Assembly: GCF_041897535.1 (NCBI RefSeq)
Contig: NZ_CP169217.1
Location: 1,922,001 to 1,986,000 of the forward strand
Source of the DNA: Methylomicrobium lacus_A
Lineage (GTDB): Bacteria > Pseudomonadota > Gammaproteobacteria > Methylococcales > Methylomonadaceae
DNA length: 64,000 nt
Direction: 5' to 3'
This document shows positions 37,290 to 47,193 of the stretch, piece by piece. The notes under the pieces were generated by a model, which saw only the letters and a program-made list of their open reading frames with translations, was not told the origin of the DNA and did no database searches. The stretch's first letter is position 1; each line of letters starts with the position of its first letter. Position numbers and translations under genes: made by a program.

Positions 37290-38492
37290 TTAGAGTGCCA
37301 CTTTTCTTTCGCAAAAATCGCAAAGCGACGCCAGGTCCATCGGTTTGGCTATGAAATAACCCTGCGCCACATCACAGCCCATGCTCTTGAGCGCATCCCA
37401 GTCCTGCTCCGTCTCGACACCTTCGGCGACGCACTTGATGCGGAGCTTGTGCGCCATATCAATGCTCGACTGCACAATGATCCGCAGCGGCCCGTTTTCG
37501 GCAAAGCCTTTCACGAACGCCTTATCGATCTTCAGTTCGCTGAAGGCAATGCGCGTAATCTGCTGCATGCTGGAGTAGCCGGTACCGTAATCGTCTATCG
37601 ATAATCCGAAGCCGTACATGCGCAAACGTGCCAGATTTTCCAGAACGTGCGCAACATCGGTCATGGCCGCGTTTTCGGTCACTTCCAGGATAATATGGCG
37701 AGGATCGATGCCTGCGTTGCGTATGACCTGTGTAATCCGGCTCGCCAGCGTCGTGTCGGTGAGCGAAGTCAGCGAAATATTGACCGACAGGCTTAACGTC
37801 TGACCGCGTTGAAGCAGTTGGCGGCAGGCGGCAGCCGCTTTTTCCAGCATAATAAAAGTCAGATCATTAATTTTGCCACTTTGCTCCAACTGATCGATAA
37901 AAGCATAAGGCGCGATCACACCATGGTTCGGATGTATCCACCTTGCCAGCACTTCGGCCCCCGTGATGCGCCCCGTGGATAACTCCAATTTGGGCTGGAA
38001 AAACGCTTCGAATTGATCATGCCGCGAACCGTCCATGATCTCTTCGAAGGTAAAGCTCGAAGGCGTCGTCGATGTCGCTGTCGGCTTGGGACAAACCGAT
38101 TCATGCTGCCCAATCAGCGCCTGCAGGCGAGACCGCGTGATGGGTTTTTCAATCGCGCCCAGCAGCCTGATTCCGTAGGCAAGCGCCATTTTTTCGACCG
38201 AGGTGATTAGAGCGGAATCCAGCGCGCTGATGATAACCAGCGAGATGTCGGCGTGCGAACTGCCCAGGTGCCGGAAGTATTCCATGCCGTCCATTTCCGG
38301 CATCTCCAGATCGCAAAGCACAATATCAATCGGGTACGACTGTTCCGATTGCAATGTCGCCAGCGCCTGCTTGCCGTCGCCAGCCTGCTGCACCGACTTA
38401 GCGCCCAGAGAATGCAGCATATCGGCCAGGGTTTGGCGCTGAAAATCATCGTCCTCGACCACCAGGAAATGGAGCTCATCCGCTTTCATCAA
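37290..38492 (-). CDS. Response regulator with EAL domain (c-di-GMP phosphodiesterase)
   Basis: The 400-aa protein has a receiver at about residues 8-130 (VVEDDD, phospho-acceptor D in VLCDLEMPEMDG) and an EAL domain at about 155-395. Catalytic-site motifs are kept: EVLARW (EVL in place of EAL), LEVTENA, SIDDYGTGYSS and KIDKAFVKGF. It is probably active against c-di-GMP. It starts 17 bp after the stop of a large hybrid kinase on the same strand, so the two form a likely two-component pair. Confidence 0.94.
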   Translation of the reverse strand: MMKADELHFLVVEDDDFQRQTLADMLHSLGAKSVQQAGDGKQALATLQSEQSYPIDIVLCDLEMPEMDGMEYFRHLGSSHADISLVIISALDSALITSVEKMALAYGIRLLGAIEKPITRSRLQALIGQHESVCPKPTATSTTPSSFTFEEIMDGSRHDQFEAFFQPKLELSTGRITGAEVLARWIHPNHGVIAPYAFIDQLEQSGKINDLTFIMLEKAAAACRQLLQRGQTLSLSVNISLTSLTDTTLASRITQVIRNAGIDPRHIILEVTENAAMTDVAHVLENLARLRMYGFGLSIDDYGTGYSSMQQITRIAFSELKIDKAFVKGFAENGPLRIIVQSSIDMAHKLRIKCVAEGVETEQDWDALKSMGCDVAQGYFIAKPMDLASLCDFCERKVAL

Positions 38493-38509
38493 TATTTCCT
38501 CAAGCTTCT

Positions 38510-41431
38510 TTATTCCGCAACGTCCAGCAGAGAGAGATAATTTTCAAATCGATTCACCGCATCGGCCAATAACTGAAAGCCCCGGCACACGGCATCGTGA
38601 TCGTTCTGCTTTGCGGCCTGCTCGATGGCCTCATAAGCGCTCGCAAGTTCGCGAGCCCCCACCATTCTGCTCGCCCCCTTGATGCGATGCGCCGCGTACG
38701 CCGTCCCGGCCATATCGGCCTGTTCGAGACGGGCTTGCAATTGCTCAAGATCGTTGCGCTGATAGCGTTGAAACTTGCGCAGCAGGTCTATCTGCCCAGC
38801 CCTGTCCGGCACCGCTTCGGAAAGGTCGGAAAAATCAACCGGAGGATCGGCATTTTGTTGGAGAGGCTTACGCTGCGTCTGCTTCTCGACCTCACCCAGC
38901 CCTGGAAGCCAACGCAGCAACATGGCACGCAAGGTTTTCAGGTTGGTCGGCTTGACCATCACTTCATCCATGCCGGCAACGCGACAGCGTTCGTATTCTT
39001 CGCCGAGGGCGTTCGCCGTACAGGCAATAATCGGCATGCGAGGACGCGCTTCCAATCGTTCATCCTTCCGGATGGCCCTGGCCAATTCATAGCCGTCCAT
39101 AGTGGGCATATGGCAATCGGTAATGATTGCTGCGATCGGTCGGCTCCGCCACAACGCCAATGCTGACTCGCCGTCTTGTGCGGATTCGACGCGCAGGCCG
39201 AGCAGTTCTATCTGACGTACCAGCAAGGCAAGATTGACCGGATGATCATCCACGGCAAGCACGATCGGGGCGGTGGCGACATCAGCCGCGAGTGGCTCAG
39301 TGGGCGAAATCTCGGTGCCTTGCACACATGACGGTATCGTCTTGATCTCGGTCAAAGGCAGGATCAGCGTAAGACTGAAGGTCGAACCCTGCCCCGGGAT
39401 GCTTTCCAGATCGAGGTGGGCGTCCATGATTTCAGCAAGGCGTTTGCAGATCGCCAGGCCGAGTCCGGTGCCACCGTACATGCGCGCGGTATTGTCGGTC
39501 GCTTGCGTATAGAGCTGGAACAGCCGCGATTTTTGGGCCTGATCGAGGCCGATGCCGGTATCCTGGACCGAAAAACGTATTGTTTCAGCGCCCTCAAGCT
39601 GTTCGAGCACTTCGGCACGTATTTGTACCGAACCTTGATGGGTGAACTTGATCGCATTGCTGACCAGATTATTCAGAATCTGCGAGAGCCTGAGAGGGTC
39701 GACAAGATGCGCCTTGCCGATCCTGTCATCGACATGCTGCTGCAAAATCAATTTCTTCGCGCTGGCAACATGGGCATAGGTATTCACCACATCCTGGACC
39801 AGATGCGCAATGGTGGTCGCCTGCACCGAAAGCCCAAGCTTACCGGCTTCGATCTTCGACCAGTCGAGAATGTCGCTGAGGATCCGCAGCAGGCTATGGC
39901 CGGAATCGCGAGCCGATTGCAACGTTTTCTTCTGCTCGTTATCGAGGGGCGTGAGGGCGAGTAATTCCAGCATGCCCAACAATCCACTCAGCGGTGTGCG
40001 GATTTCATGGCTCATGGTCGCCAGAAACGAATCTTTCGCGCGGTTGGCGAATTCGGCTTTTTCTTTCGCCTGCTGCAGCAGTTCTTCGGTGCGCTTGCGC
40101 TCGGTGATGTCGCGCACGACGCCGATAAACCGGCGGCTATCGTCCGAGCGCATTTCGCTGACCTTCAGATCGAGCGGGAAAACGCCTCCCTCTTTGCGGC
40201 GTCCGTGAACCTCCCGCACCTGCCCTATAATGCGCGCCTCTCCGGTGGCGAGATAATGCCTTAAATAGCCGTCGTGTTCGTCATGGTAGGGCTCAGGCAT
40301 CAGCATTTTGATGTTCCTCCCGATGACTTCAGCGGCGACATAATCGAAGATACGCTCAGCGGCGGGATTCACCGTCTCGACGATGCCATTTTCGCTGATG
40401 GTGATGATGCCATCCGCGATATTATCAAGGATCGTGCGGATGTGTGTGGCGCTGTCCCGCAAGGCCTTCTGCGTGGCGTATTCATCGGAGACGTCGCGGA
40501 ATACCAATACCGTCCCGATCACCTGCCCCGCGCGGCTCCGAATCGGCGCGCAGCTGTCGGCGATCGGATGTTCGCTGCCGTCGCGGGCGATCAAAAGGGT
40601 GTGATGGGCCACCCCCTGAATCGCCCCCTTTGCCAAGGTTTCGAACACCGGAATGACGGCCGGTTGCCGCGTGTCCTGGTTGAGAATCCGAAAAATTTCA
40701 GTGATCGGCCGACCTAATGCCTCCTTACTGGGCCAACCAGTAAGCTGTTCCGCACTCGGATTCAGACGCGTGACCTTCCCCTCGGCGTCCGTCGTCAGTA
40801 CCGCATCGCCGATCGAATTCAACGTGACAGCAAGATTTTCCTCACTGTTGCGCAGCTTATCGTTCGCCCTGACCGCCTCCTGTGCGCGCTGGTATATTTC
40901 AGCTTCCATCTTTTCCATGCGCTCTTGCAGTTCTTCGGTGAGTTCGCTTTGCTTAACTCCCTGCTGCTTTAGCTGGATGAACTCGGTCACATCCTCGACC
41001 CGGTGGATGATGTAGGCAAGCGAGCCATCGGCATGAAAAACGGGCGAGTTCAGCGGACTCCAATAACGAACCTCGAAACCGCCTTCCGTTCCCGGCTTAC
41101 GGATGTCATATTTTTGTATCGGCATCGTATGAGCTTTCCGGGTATTCCGCACCGTCATCAGGGAAGTCTGAAGATTGCGTACCCCGTCGGCGGAGGGATC
41201 GCTGGGATTGTCAGGAAAAACTTCGAAGATGTCGCAGCCGATAATGTCTTCCCGGCGAGTCATGGTGGCGCGCGCGTAGTCATCACTGACCGCGACGATA
41301 TGGAAATCGCAATCCAGCACCAGGTACAATCCCGGCACGGATTCGAACAAAACCTGAAAATCGGGTTTCTGCATCCGCTTGTCGCTCGGGCTAACCGATG
41401 TGAAAAGAGAACCGCCGCCTCCCCTGATCAT
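38510..41431 (-). CDS. Hybrid sensor histidine kinase (PAS-PAS-PAS-HisKA-HATPase-REC-Hpt)
   Basis: The 973-aa protein has three PAS domains (about 25-150, 200-320, 330-445), a HisKA with MSHEIRTPLSGLLG, a HATPase_c (NLVSNAIKF, DTGIGL, GGTGLGLAI), a receiver (ITDCHMPTMDGYE) and a C-terminal Hpt domain with the phospho-His in AAHRIKGASR. There is no transmembrane segment, so it senses in the cytoplasm, perhaps redox or a ligand through PAS. An AGGAG site precedes the ATG. The downstream REC-EAL gene is the probable phosphorelay target, linking the signal to c-di-GMP levels. Confidence 0.95.
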   Translation of the reverse strand: MIRGGGGSLFTSVSPSDKRMQKPDFQVLFESVPGLYLVLDCDFHIVAVSDDYARATMTRREDIIGCDIFEVFPDNPSDPSADGVRNLQTSLMTVRNTRKAHTMPIQKYDIRKPGTEGGFEVRYWSPLNSPVFHADGSLAYIIHRVEDVTEFIQLKQQGVKQSELTEELQERMEKMEAEIYQRAQEAVRANDKLRNSEENLAVTLNSIGDAVLTTDAEGKVTRLNPSAEQLTGWPSKEALGRPITEIFRILNQDTRQPAVIPVFETLAKGAIQGVAHHTLLIARDGSEHPIADSCAPIRSRAGQVIGTVLVFRDVSDEYATQKALRDSATHIRTILDNIADGIITISENGIVETVNPAAERIFDYVAAEVIGRNIKMLMPEPYHDEHDGYLRHYLATGEARIIGQVREVHGRRKEGGVFPLDLKVSEMRSDDSRRFIGVVRDITERKRTEELLQQAKEKAEFANRAKDSFLATMSHEIRTPLSGLLGMLELLALTPLDNEQKKTLQSARDSGHSLLRILSDILDWSKIEAGKLGLSVQATTIAHLVQDVVNTYAHVASAKKLILQQHVDDRIGKAHLVDPLRLSQILNNLVSNAIKFTHQGSVQIRAEVLEQLEGAETIRFSVQDTGIGLDQAQKSRLFQLYTQATDNTARMYGGTGLGLAICKRLAEIMDAHLDLESIPGQGSTFSLTLILPLTEIKTIPSCVQGTEISPTEPLAADVATAPIVLAVDDHPVNLALLVRQIELLGLRVESAQDGESALALWRSRPIAAIITDCHMPTMDGYELARAIRKDERLEARPRMPIIACTANALGEEYERCRVAGMDEVMVKPTNLKTLRAMLLRWLPGLGEVEKQTQRKPLQQNADPPVDFSDLSEAVPDRAGQIDLLRKFQRYQRNDLEQLQARLEQADMAGTAYAAHRIKGASRMVGARELASAYEAIEQAAKQNDHDAVCRGFQLLADAVNRFENYLSLLDVAE

Positions 41432-42074
41432 GAGTTAGGCTCCTGAAAGCCGAGCTCTTGCGACGTGCTCAAGCCAATGTCTTTTACGGCCATATTTGAA
41501 CCCCGGCGAGCGTCCGCCAACATCACCCGAGAGAACAAGAAAAAATTGGAAAACCTTTTGTCGAGACAAAGCGAACGCATGTGGCTATCGGCTATTTCAC
41601 CCGTCATCAATAAGCGCTTAACGAAAAGTTCTCGGGTATTTTCAACAGGGATTGCCGAACCCACACCAAACGTAGCATGATGACAATACCTATCAATTGT
41701 TCATTAATGATTAGCGTGGAATCATATCAAACCAATCTTATTGATTTATTATCTAACGGATAAAATAATGAAAATTAAGCATATGCCCTCTTGGCCCGGC
41801 CACGGCAATGCCGTTTCGACATTGCTCAAATTTTGAGCTTTCACGCCTTGTCTTTCCGCCAGTGACTTCGCCCCACTTTCCCGTTCTGGCGCAGTATATA
41901 TTCTGCATGCCACATTTTTGCTTACCACATTTTGCCGATGAACCATCATTTTAAAAATGCTATCGGATACGCTTTGTTTTCTGCGGAATTCCCCCAGCAT
42001 CGACACCGTGCATGTAATAATTTAAATTGCTAGGTAAAGCCACGCATCGCTGCATCCCTCTGGCTTAATCTTAT
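41432..42074. other. AT-richer gap upstream of the hybrid kinase
   Basis: About 640 bp. A 78-codon minus-strand frame (41428-41664, GTG start) overlaps the kinase start by ATGA, but it has no ribosome site and no family features. Another minus-strand frame at 41749-42006 looks random. No repeat, RNA gene or clear terminator was recognised. Confidence 0.45.
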
Positions 42075-42848
42075 TCAGATCGGCGAAAATTTCCATCCAA
42101 GGTGGTTTTCGCTACACACCGGGCATTTCGGGTTTTTTCTCAATTTCATCGTATTGAACTCCATCGTCAATCCGTCCAATAGCAATAACCTGCCGGTCAA
42201 CGTTGCACCGATACCGACGATCAGCTTGATCGCCTCCATCGCCTGAATCGCGCCGATGATGCCGGTCACCGGCGCCACGACGCCATTCGTGGCGCAATTG
42301 AGCGGCTCTTCGCCATCCATTCGGTACAGGCAGTTGTAGCAGGGGCTATCCCCCGTGCCCGGCGTAAACACCGCGACCTGGCCTTCGAAGCGGATCGCCG
42401 CGCCTGAGACCAGCGGCGTCTCGTGCTCGACGCAGGCCCGATTGATCGCAAAGCGGGTCGTGAAATTGTCGCTGCAATCGAGCACCAGATCGGCGGCCTC
42501 GACTTCCTCGGCAAGCTCCGCGCCACCGAGCCGTTGCTTGATCGCCCTGACCTTCACGTCGGGATTTAGCCGATTCAGGGTCTGCCGGGTTGAAATGACT
42601 TTCGGAGTCCCTATATCGTCGGTGTAGTGAGCGATCTGTCTCTGCAAATTGGATAAGTCGACATCATCGTCGTCGAAAATCGTAATGTTGCCGACACCAG
42701 CCGCGGCAAGATAAATCGAAGCGGGCGAACCGAGCCCTCCGGCGCCGATGATCAGCGCCTTGGCGGCCAGCAGTTTCTGCTGTCCTTCGACATCGATCTG
42801 CGGCAGCATGATTTGGCGGCTGTAGCGTAAGAGTTGGTTGTCATTCAT
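42075..42848 (-). CDS. moeB: MoeB/ThiF-family adenylyltransferase
   Basis: E1-like enzyme that adenylates the C-terminus of a ubiquitin-fold sulfur carrier (MoaD or ThiS). The 257-aa protein has the nucleotide motif GAGGLGSP, DDDDVDLSNLQRQ, a zinc site made of CYNC and CPVC, and the catalytic-Cys region LNCATNGVVAPVTGIIG. Length fits MoeB and ThiF (about 250). No moaD, moeA or thi gene is adjacent, so MoeB, ThiF or HesA-like use cannot be decided from context. It is divergent from groES. Confidence 0.9.
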   Translation of the reverse strand: MNDNQLLRYSRQIMLPQIDVEGQQKLLAAKALIIGAGGLGSPASIYLAAAGVGNITIFDDDDVDLSNLQRQIAHYTDDIGTPKVISTRQTLNRLNPDVKVRAIKQRLGGAELAEEVEAADLVLDCSDNFTTRFAINRACVEHETPLVSGAAIRFEGQVAVFTPGTGDSPCYNCLYRMDGEEPLNCATNGVVAPVTGIIGAIQAMEAIKLIVGIGATLTGRLLLLDGLTMEFNTMKLRKNPKCPVCSENHLGWKFSPI

Positions 42849-42893
42849 GAGTGATTGGAATCGGCTAAGGTTGTGGGGATGATGCCAAAGAAC

Positions 42894-42921
42894 TTGACAG
42901 ACTGCAAAACCTGTTTATTAT
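42894..42921 (+). promoter_or_regulatory. Sigma-70 promoter of groESL
   Basis: TTGACA (42894-42899) and TATTAT (42916-42921) are 16 nt apart. The -10 abuts the CIRCE operator, so HrcA binding would block initiation. Confidence 0.8.
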
Positions 42922-42947
42922 TAGCACTCATTGAACGCGAGTGCTAA
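42921..42947 (+). promoter_or_regulatory. CIRCE operator (HrcA site)
   Basis: TTAGCACTC - 9 nt - GAGTGCTAA matches the CIRCE consensus at every arm position. It is the binding site of the heat-shock repressor HrcA and lies 36 bp before groES. Confidence 0.97.
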
Positions 42948-42983
42948 TAAATTTTTACCCTTTAATTTTTTTAGGAGAGATTG

Positions 42984-43271
42984 ATGAAAATACGTCCGTT
43001 ACACGACAGAGTGATAGTCAAACGCGTTGAGGAAGAAACCAAGACCGCAGGCGGCATCGTACTGCCCGGTTCTGCGACCGAAAAGCCCAGCCAAGGCGTG
43101 ATCCTGGCGGTCGGCACCGGCAAGCATCTGGAAAACGGCGAAATTCGCCCGCTGGAAGTCAAGGTCGGCGACAAGGTACTGTTCGGCAAATATTCCGGCA
43201 ACGAAGTCAAGATTGACGGCGAAGAACTCATCGTGATGCGCGAAGACGACATTATGGGTGTACTGGGCTAA
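42984..43271 (+). CDS. groES: Co-chaperonin GroES
   Basis: The 95-aa protein is the lid of the GroEL folding chamber. The start is the ATG at 42984 (MKIRPLHDRVIV), with an AGGAGAG ribosome site; the TTG just before it is not needed. The mobile loop EEETKTAGGIVLPGSA and the end DDIMGVLG are typical. CIRCE and a sigma-70 promoter lie upstream, and groEL follows after 52 bp. Confidence 0.98.
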   Translation: MKIRPLHDRVIVKRVEEETKTAGGIVLPGSATEKPSQGVILAVGTGKHLENGEIRPLEVKVGDKVLFGKYSGNEVKIDGEELIVMREDDIMGVLG

Positions 43272-43323
43272 GCCCTCCTCATAACCTCATCACAACTATT
43301 TAACACATCAGTCAGGAATTAAA

Positions 43324-44982
43324 ATGGCAGCAAAAGACGTATATTTTGGTGATGACGCACGTAGCCGGATGGCGAAAGGCGTCAATATTTTGGCAAACGC
43401 GGTAAAAGTGACTCTGGGTCCTAAAGGCCGCAACGCGATCCTGGACAAGAGTTTCGGCGCGCCGACCATCACTAAAGACGGCGTATCGGTTGCGAAAGAA
43501 ATCGAATTGAAGGACAAATTCGAAAACATGGGCGCGCAAATGGTCAAGGAAGTCGCGTCGCACACCTCCGACGTGGCCGGCGACGGCACCACCACCGCGA
43601 CCGTTCTGGCGCAATCGATCGTGAACGAAGGCCTGAAAGCGGTTGCCGCAGGCATGAACCCGATGGACCTGAAACGCGGCATCGACCTCGCGGTTACCAA
43701 AGCGGTCGAAGCGATCGTGGCTTCCGCGACCCCGTGCACAGACAACAAAGCGATCGCGCAAGTCGGCACCATTTCCGCCAACTCCGACGAGTCTGTCGGC
43801 AACATCATCGCCGAAGCGATGGAAAAAGTCGGCAAGGAAGGCGTGATCACCGTTGAAGAAGGCTCCGGCCTCGACAACCAACTGGATGTCGTCGAAGGCA
43901 TGCAGTTCGACCGCGGCTACCTGTCTCCGTATTTCATCAACAAGCAAGACAGCATGAGCGTCGAACTGGACGATCCGCTGATCCTGATTTACGAAAAGAA
44001 GATCTCGAACATCCGCGAAATGCTGCCGGTTCTGGAAGCGGTCGCGAAACAAGGCCGCCCGTTGCTGATCATCGCCGAAGACGTCGAAGGCGAAGCCTTG
44101 GCGACGCTGGTCGTCAACACGATCCGCGGCATCGTCAAGGTCGCTGCGGTTAAGGCTCCAGGCTTCGGAGACCGTCGTAAAGCGATGCTCGAAGACATCG
44201 CGGTATTGACCGGCGGCACCGTGATCGCGGAAGAAGTCGGCCTGTCGCTCGAAAAAGCCGAACTGTCGATGCTGGGTACCGCGAAGAAAGTCCAGGTGAC
44301 CAAAGAAAACACCACGATCATCGACGGTGCCGGCTCCGAAGACAAGATCAAAGGCCGCGTCGCGCAAATCCGCGCACAAGCCGACGAAGCCACTTCCGAT
44401 TACGACAAGGAAAAGCTGCAAGAGCGTCTGGCGAAACTGGCCGGCGGCGTAGCGGTGATCAAAGTCGGCGCGGCGACCGAAATCGAAATGAAGGAAAAGA
44501 AAGCCCGCGTCGAAGACGCGCTGCATTCAACCCGCGCTGCGGTTGAAGAAGGCGTCGTTGCCGGCGGCGGCACCGCGCTGGTACGCGCGATTTCCGCGCT
44601 GGAAAATCTGCAAGGCGCGAACCACGACCAAACCGTCGGCGTAAACATCCTGCGCCGCGCGATCGAAGAACCGCTGCGCCAGATCGTCTCCAACGCCGGC
44701 GACGAACCCTCCGTCGTCTTCAATGAAGTCAAGAAAGGCTCCGGCAGCTTCGGTTACAACGCGGCCACCGGCCAATACGGCGACATGATCGAAATGGGTA
44801 TTCTGGACCCTGCGAAAGTCACCCGCACCGCGCTGCAAAACGCGGCATCGGTAGCCGGCCTGATGCTGACCACCGAAGTGATGATCGCCGATGCACCTGC
44901 CGACAACAAAGCCGGCGGCATGCCAGACATGGGCGGCATGGGTGGAATGGGCGGCATGGGCGGCATGGGCGGCATGATGTAA
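43324..44982 (+). CDS. groEL: Chaperonin GroEL
   Basis: The 552-aa ATP-dependent chaperonin has the ATP-binding motifs VTLGPKGRN and GDGTTTAT, the apical region typical of GroEL, and a GGM-repeat C-terminal tail (four GGM units ending GGMM). It lies 52 bp after groES and ends before an intrinsic terminator, so groESL is a bicistronic operon under HrcA/CIRCE control. Methanotrophs often hold additional groEL copies; this window has one. Confidence 0.99.
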   Translation: MAAKDVYFGDDARSRMAKGVNILANAVKVTLGPKGRNAILDKSFGAPTITKDGVSVAKEIELKDKFENMGAQMVKEVASHTSDVAGDGTTTATVLAQSIVNEGLKAVAAGMNPMDLKRGIDLAVTKAVEAIVASATPCTDNKAIAQVGTISANSDESVGNIIAEAMEKVGKEGVITVEEGSGLDNQLDVVEGMQFDRGYLSPYFINKQDSMSVELDDPLILIYEKKISNIREMLPVLEAVAKQGRPLLIIAEDVEGEALATLVVNTIRGIVKVAAVKAPGFGDRRKAMLEDIAVLTGGTVIAEEVGLSLEKAELSMLGTAKKVQVTKENTTIIDGAGSEDKIKGRVAQIRAQADEATSDYDKEKLQERLAKLAGGVAVIKVGAATEIEMKEKKARVEDALHSTRAAVEEGVVAGGGTALVRAISALENLQGANHDQTVGVNILRRAIEEPLRQIVSNAGDEPSVVFNEVKKGSGSFGYNAATGQYGDMIEMGILDPAKVTRTALQNAASVAGLMLTTEVMIADAPADNKAGGMPDMGGMGGMGGMGGMGGMM

Positions 44983-45018
44983 TCGCCCCGCCTTAGAGCC
45001 TAAGCGCTTTTAAGCTCG

Positions 45019-45058
45019 AAGCCCCGGCTGAATGCAATTCGGCCGGGGCTTTTTTATT
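45019..45058 (+). terminator. Intrinsic terminator of groESL
   Basis: A 10-bp stem AAGCCCCGGC / GCCGGGGCTT with a 13-nt loop is followed by a T-rich tail, 36 bp after the groEL stop. Confidence 0.93.
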
Positions 45059-45262
45059 TCACTCTTGCGCTGAAAGGTCTATTGACTCTGTCAACAGAGC
45101 CTATAAACTTGGTAGGCAGCGCATCCCACCCGGCTTCAAGACATCAAATACAGCCCCAATCGTCCGGGCGAGGGTATTTGGACTACACTTACAATTCCGA
45201 AGTCCCTATGAACTCGCCGTCGGTTTATTCTCTGCATTGTTCATCCTCCAGCAGGTCACTTA

Positions 45263-47164
45263 ATGACATTATCCAAGCAGCTATCGATACTGATTTCAGT
45301 GCTTTTCCTCGCGATATTCAGCGTCAATTATGTCATCAGCGTCAACAATATCAGAAGTTATCTTCAGATCGAATCACAGGTGCATGCCCAGGACACGGCC
45401 ACTTCGCTGGGACTTTCGTTAAGCCCCTACATCCTGAAAGAGTCCGATCCGATCCTGAAAACAATGATCAGCGCGATCTATGACATGGGTTATTACAAGG
45501 AAATCAAACTGGATAATGCCGACGACAAGACGCTGGTCAAGTTGGCTAATGCCAAGGTTTTTGAAGAAGTGCCGAGCTGGTTCATCAAGCTGCTGCCGAT
45601 GGAAACCGCGACGGCGGAAAGCGAAATCAACTCGGGCTGGACATTCGGCGGCACCCTCTATGTCACGGTCAACCCTGGCTACGCCTATCTGAAACTCTAC
45701 CAGCAGGCGAAAAATGCGTTTTATTTCTCTCTGCTGGCATTTTCAGTATGGATCTGTGTGTTGTTTTTCGTCCTGCGCCTGACGCTCAGGCCGCTCGAAG
45801 ATATCAACGACCTCGCCTTGGCGATCGCCGACGGCCACTTCGACAAGATTGCGCATTTGCCTTGGACCACCGAGGTTAAAAATGTCGCACATTCGATGAA
45901 TATCATGTCACGCAAATTGAGCGGCGTGATGACGAATCTGAACGGCAAGCTCTCTGCTCTCGGCCAAAAGCTCCAGCTCGACGGGCTCACCGGACTCTAT
46001 AATAAACACTCCTTCGACTCGGATTTAAAACAGCTTTATCTGGAGCCCACGGACGGCTATCTTTTTCTGCTTAAAATCGACTGTTTGGCCAGCCTGGTCA
46101 AAGAGCGCGGCAGCGAGGCAATCGATGATTTTTTACAAAATTGCGCCGCAGAACTGAAGCAGACCGCACAAAACTTTTCCAGCGAAGCGACTGCCTATCA
46201 TTTTTATGGCGCTGAATTTGCCGTTCTCGCTCGCAACATTCAGCCGCCGCAAGCACGAAAACTGGCAAAATCCTTGAGCATGACCCTCTCCGAACTAGGA
46301 CACGTCCATCACAAAGACGATATCGGCCATATTGGCGTGGTTGCAATCGACCCTATGGGTTCACCCGAAGATATGTTGCCCGCGGCGCACGAAGCTTACG
46401 AACAGGCCGTGATGATCGGCCCCAACAGCTATTACATCAGAACCGGAGATGATCGCGCCAAGGACATAGCGGAATGGAAATCTCTGGTCTTTGATGTGGT
46501 CGATCGAAATTCCTACACCATTCAATTCATCAGCCCAATTCAAAACTTGGCTGATCAACGCATTTTAATGGAGGAGGCATTTATCCAGGCCTTCGACAAA
46601 CATGGCACGTCGCTGCCTGTCGGCTTATTTGTCTCGATAGCCGAAAAATACGAAAAAATTGTCGCATTGGATCGAGGTGTGATCGAAAAAGTGATTACTC
46701 ATCTGGAAAGCTCTTCTTCCTCGCTGAATATCGCGGTCAACCTATCTAGCCGAACGATTAAAAACGGCGATTTTCGCGCATGGTTAACCCAGCAACTCAA
46801 GCAACATGCCGCGATCGCGCCGCAATTGATCATTAGCTTTTCCGCCTATGCGGTCGCTAAAGATTTCGACGCCTATCACGAATTTATTGTATTTCTCCGC
46901 ACTTTTGGTGTTCGGGTCGCTCTGAAACGTTTCGACGGCCAATCGATGCCACTGGACAAACTGAAAACCCTAAGACCCGACTTTGTCCGTTTAAGCCGGG
47001 AATTGAGCAATCATTTGCACGGCGATTCGGAAAAAACCTCCTTTCTGCAAACCGTTAAAGAAATCGGCGACCTGCTGGACATTTCGATTCTTGCTGAAAA
47101 CGTTCTTGCTGATGCCGATTTTGATATTGTCAAGCGTATAGGGCTCACCGGGGCGAGTCGTTGA
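45263..47164 (+). CDS. lapD: LapD-like membrane c-di-GMP receptor
   Basis: The 633-aa inner-membrane protein has a first span at about residues 7-27, a periplasmic domain of about 125 residues (LapD/MoxY N-type), a second span near 155-172, a HAMP linker, then degenerate GGDEF and EAL domains. The GGDEF site reads YGAEF. The EAL region has EEAFIQAF and lacks DDFG, so neither synthesis nor hydrolysis is expected. LapD binds c-di-GMP and sequesters the protease LapG. The lapG gene follows 29 bp downstream, confirming the assignment. Confidence 0.93.
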   Translation: MTLSKQLSILISVLFLAIFSVNYVISVNNIRSYLQIESQVHAQDTATSLGLSLSPYILKESDPILKTMISAIYDMGYYKEIKLDNADDKTLVKLANAKVFEEVPSWFIKLLPMETATAESEINSGWTFGGTLYVTVNPGYAYLKLYQQAKNAFYFSLLAFSVWICVLFFVLRLTLRPLEDINDLALAIADGHFDKIAHLPWTTEVKNVAHSMNIMSRKLSGVMTNLNGKLSALGQKLQLDGLTGLYNKHSFDSDLKQLYLEPTDGYLFLLKIDCLASLVKERGSEAIDDFLQNCAAELKQTAQNFSSEATAYHFYGAEFAVLARNIQPPQARKLAKSLSMTLSELGHVHHKDDIGHIGVVAIDPMGSPEDMLPAAHEAYEQAVMIGPNSYYIRTGDDRAKDIAEWKSLVFDVVDRNSYTIQFISPIQNLADQRILMEEAFIQAFDKHGTSLPVGLFVSIAEKYEKIVALDRGVIEKVITHLESSSSSLNIAVNLSSRTIKNGDFRAWLTQQLKQHAAIAPQLIISFSAYAVAKDFDAYHEFIVFLRTFGVRVALKRFDGQSMPLDKLKTLRPDFVRLSRELSNHLHGDSEKTSFLQTVKEIGDLLDISILAENVLADADFDIVKRIGLTGASR

Positions 47165-47193
47165 CGCCGCGAAGTACTCAAACAGTTTAATGT

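Noticed and set aside
41428..41664. 78-codon minus-strand frame overlapping the hybrid-kinase start by ATGA
   Set aside because: GTG start without a ribosome site, no recognisable features and atypical composition; the overlap alone is not enough.
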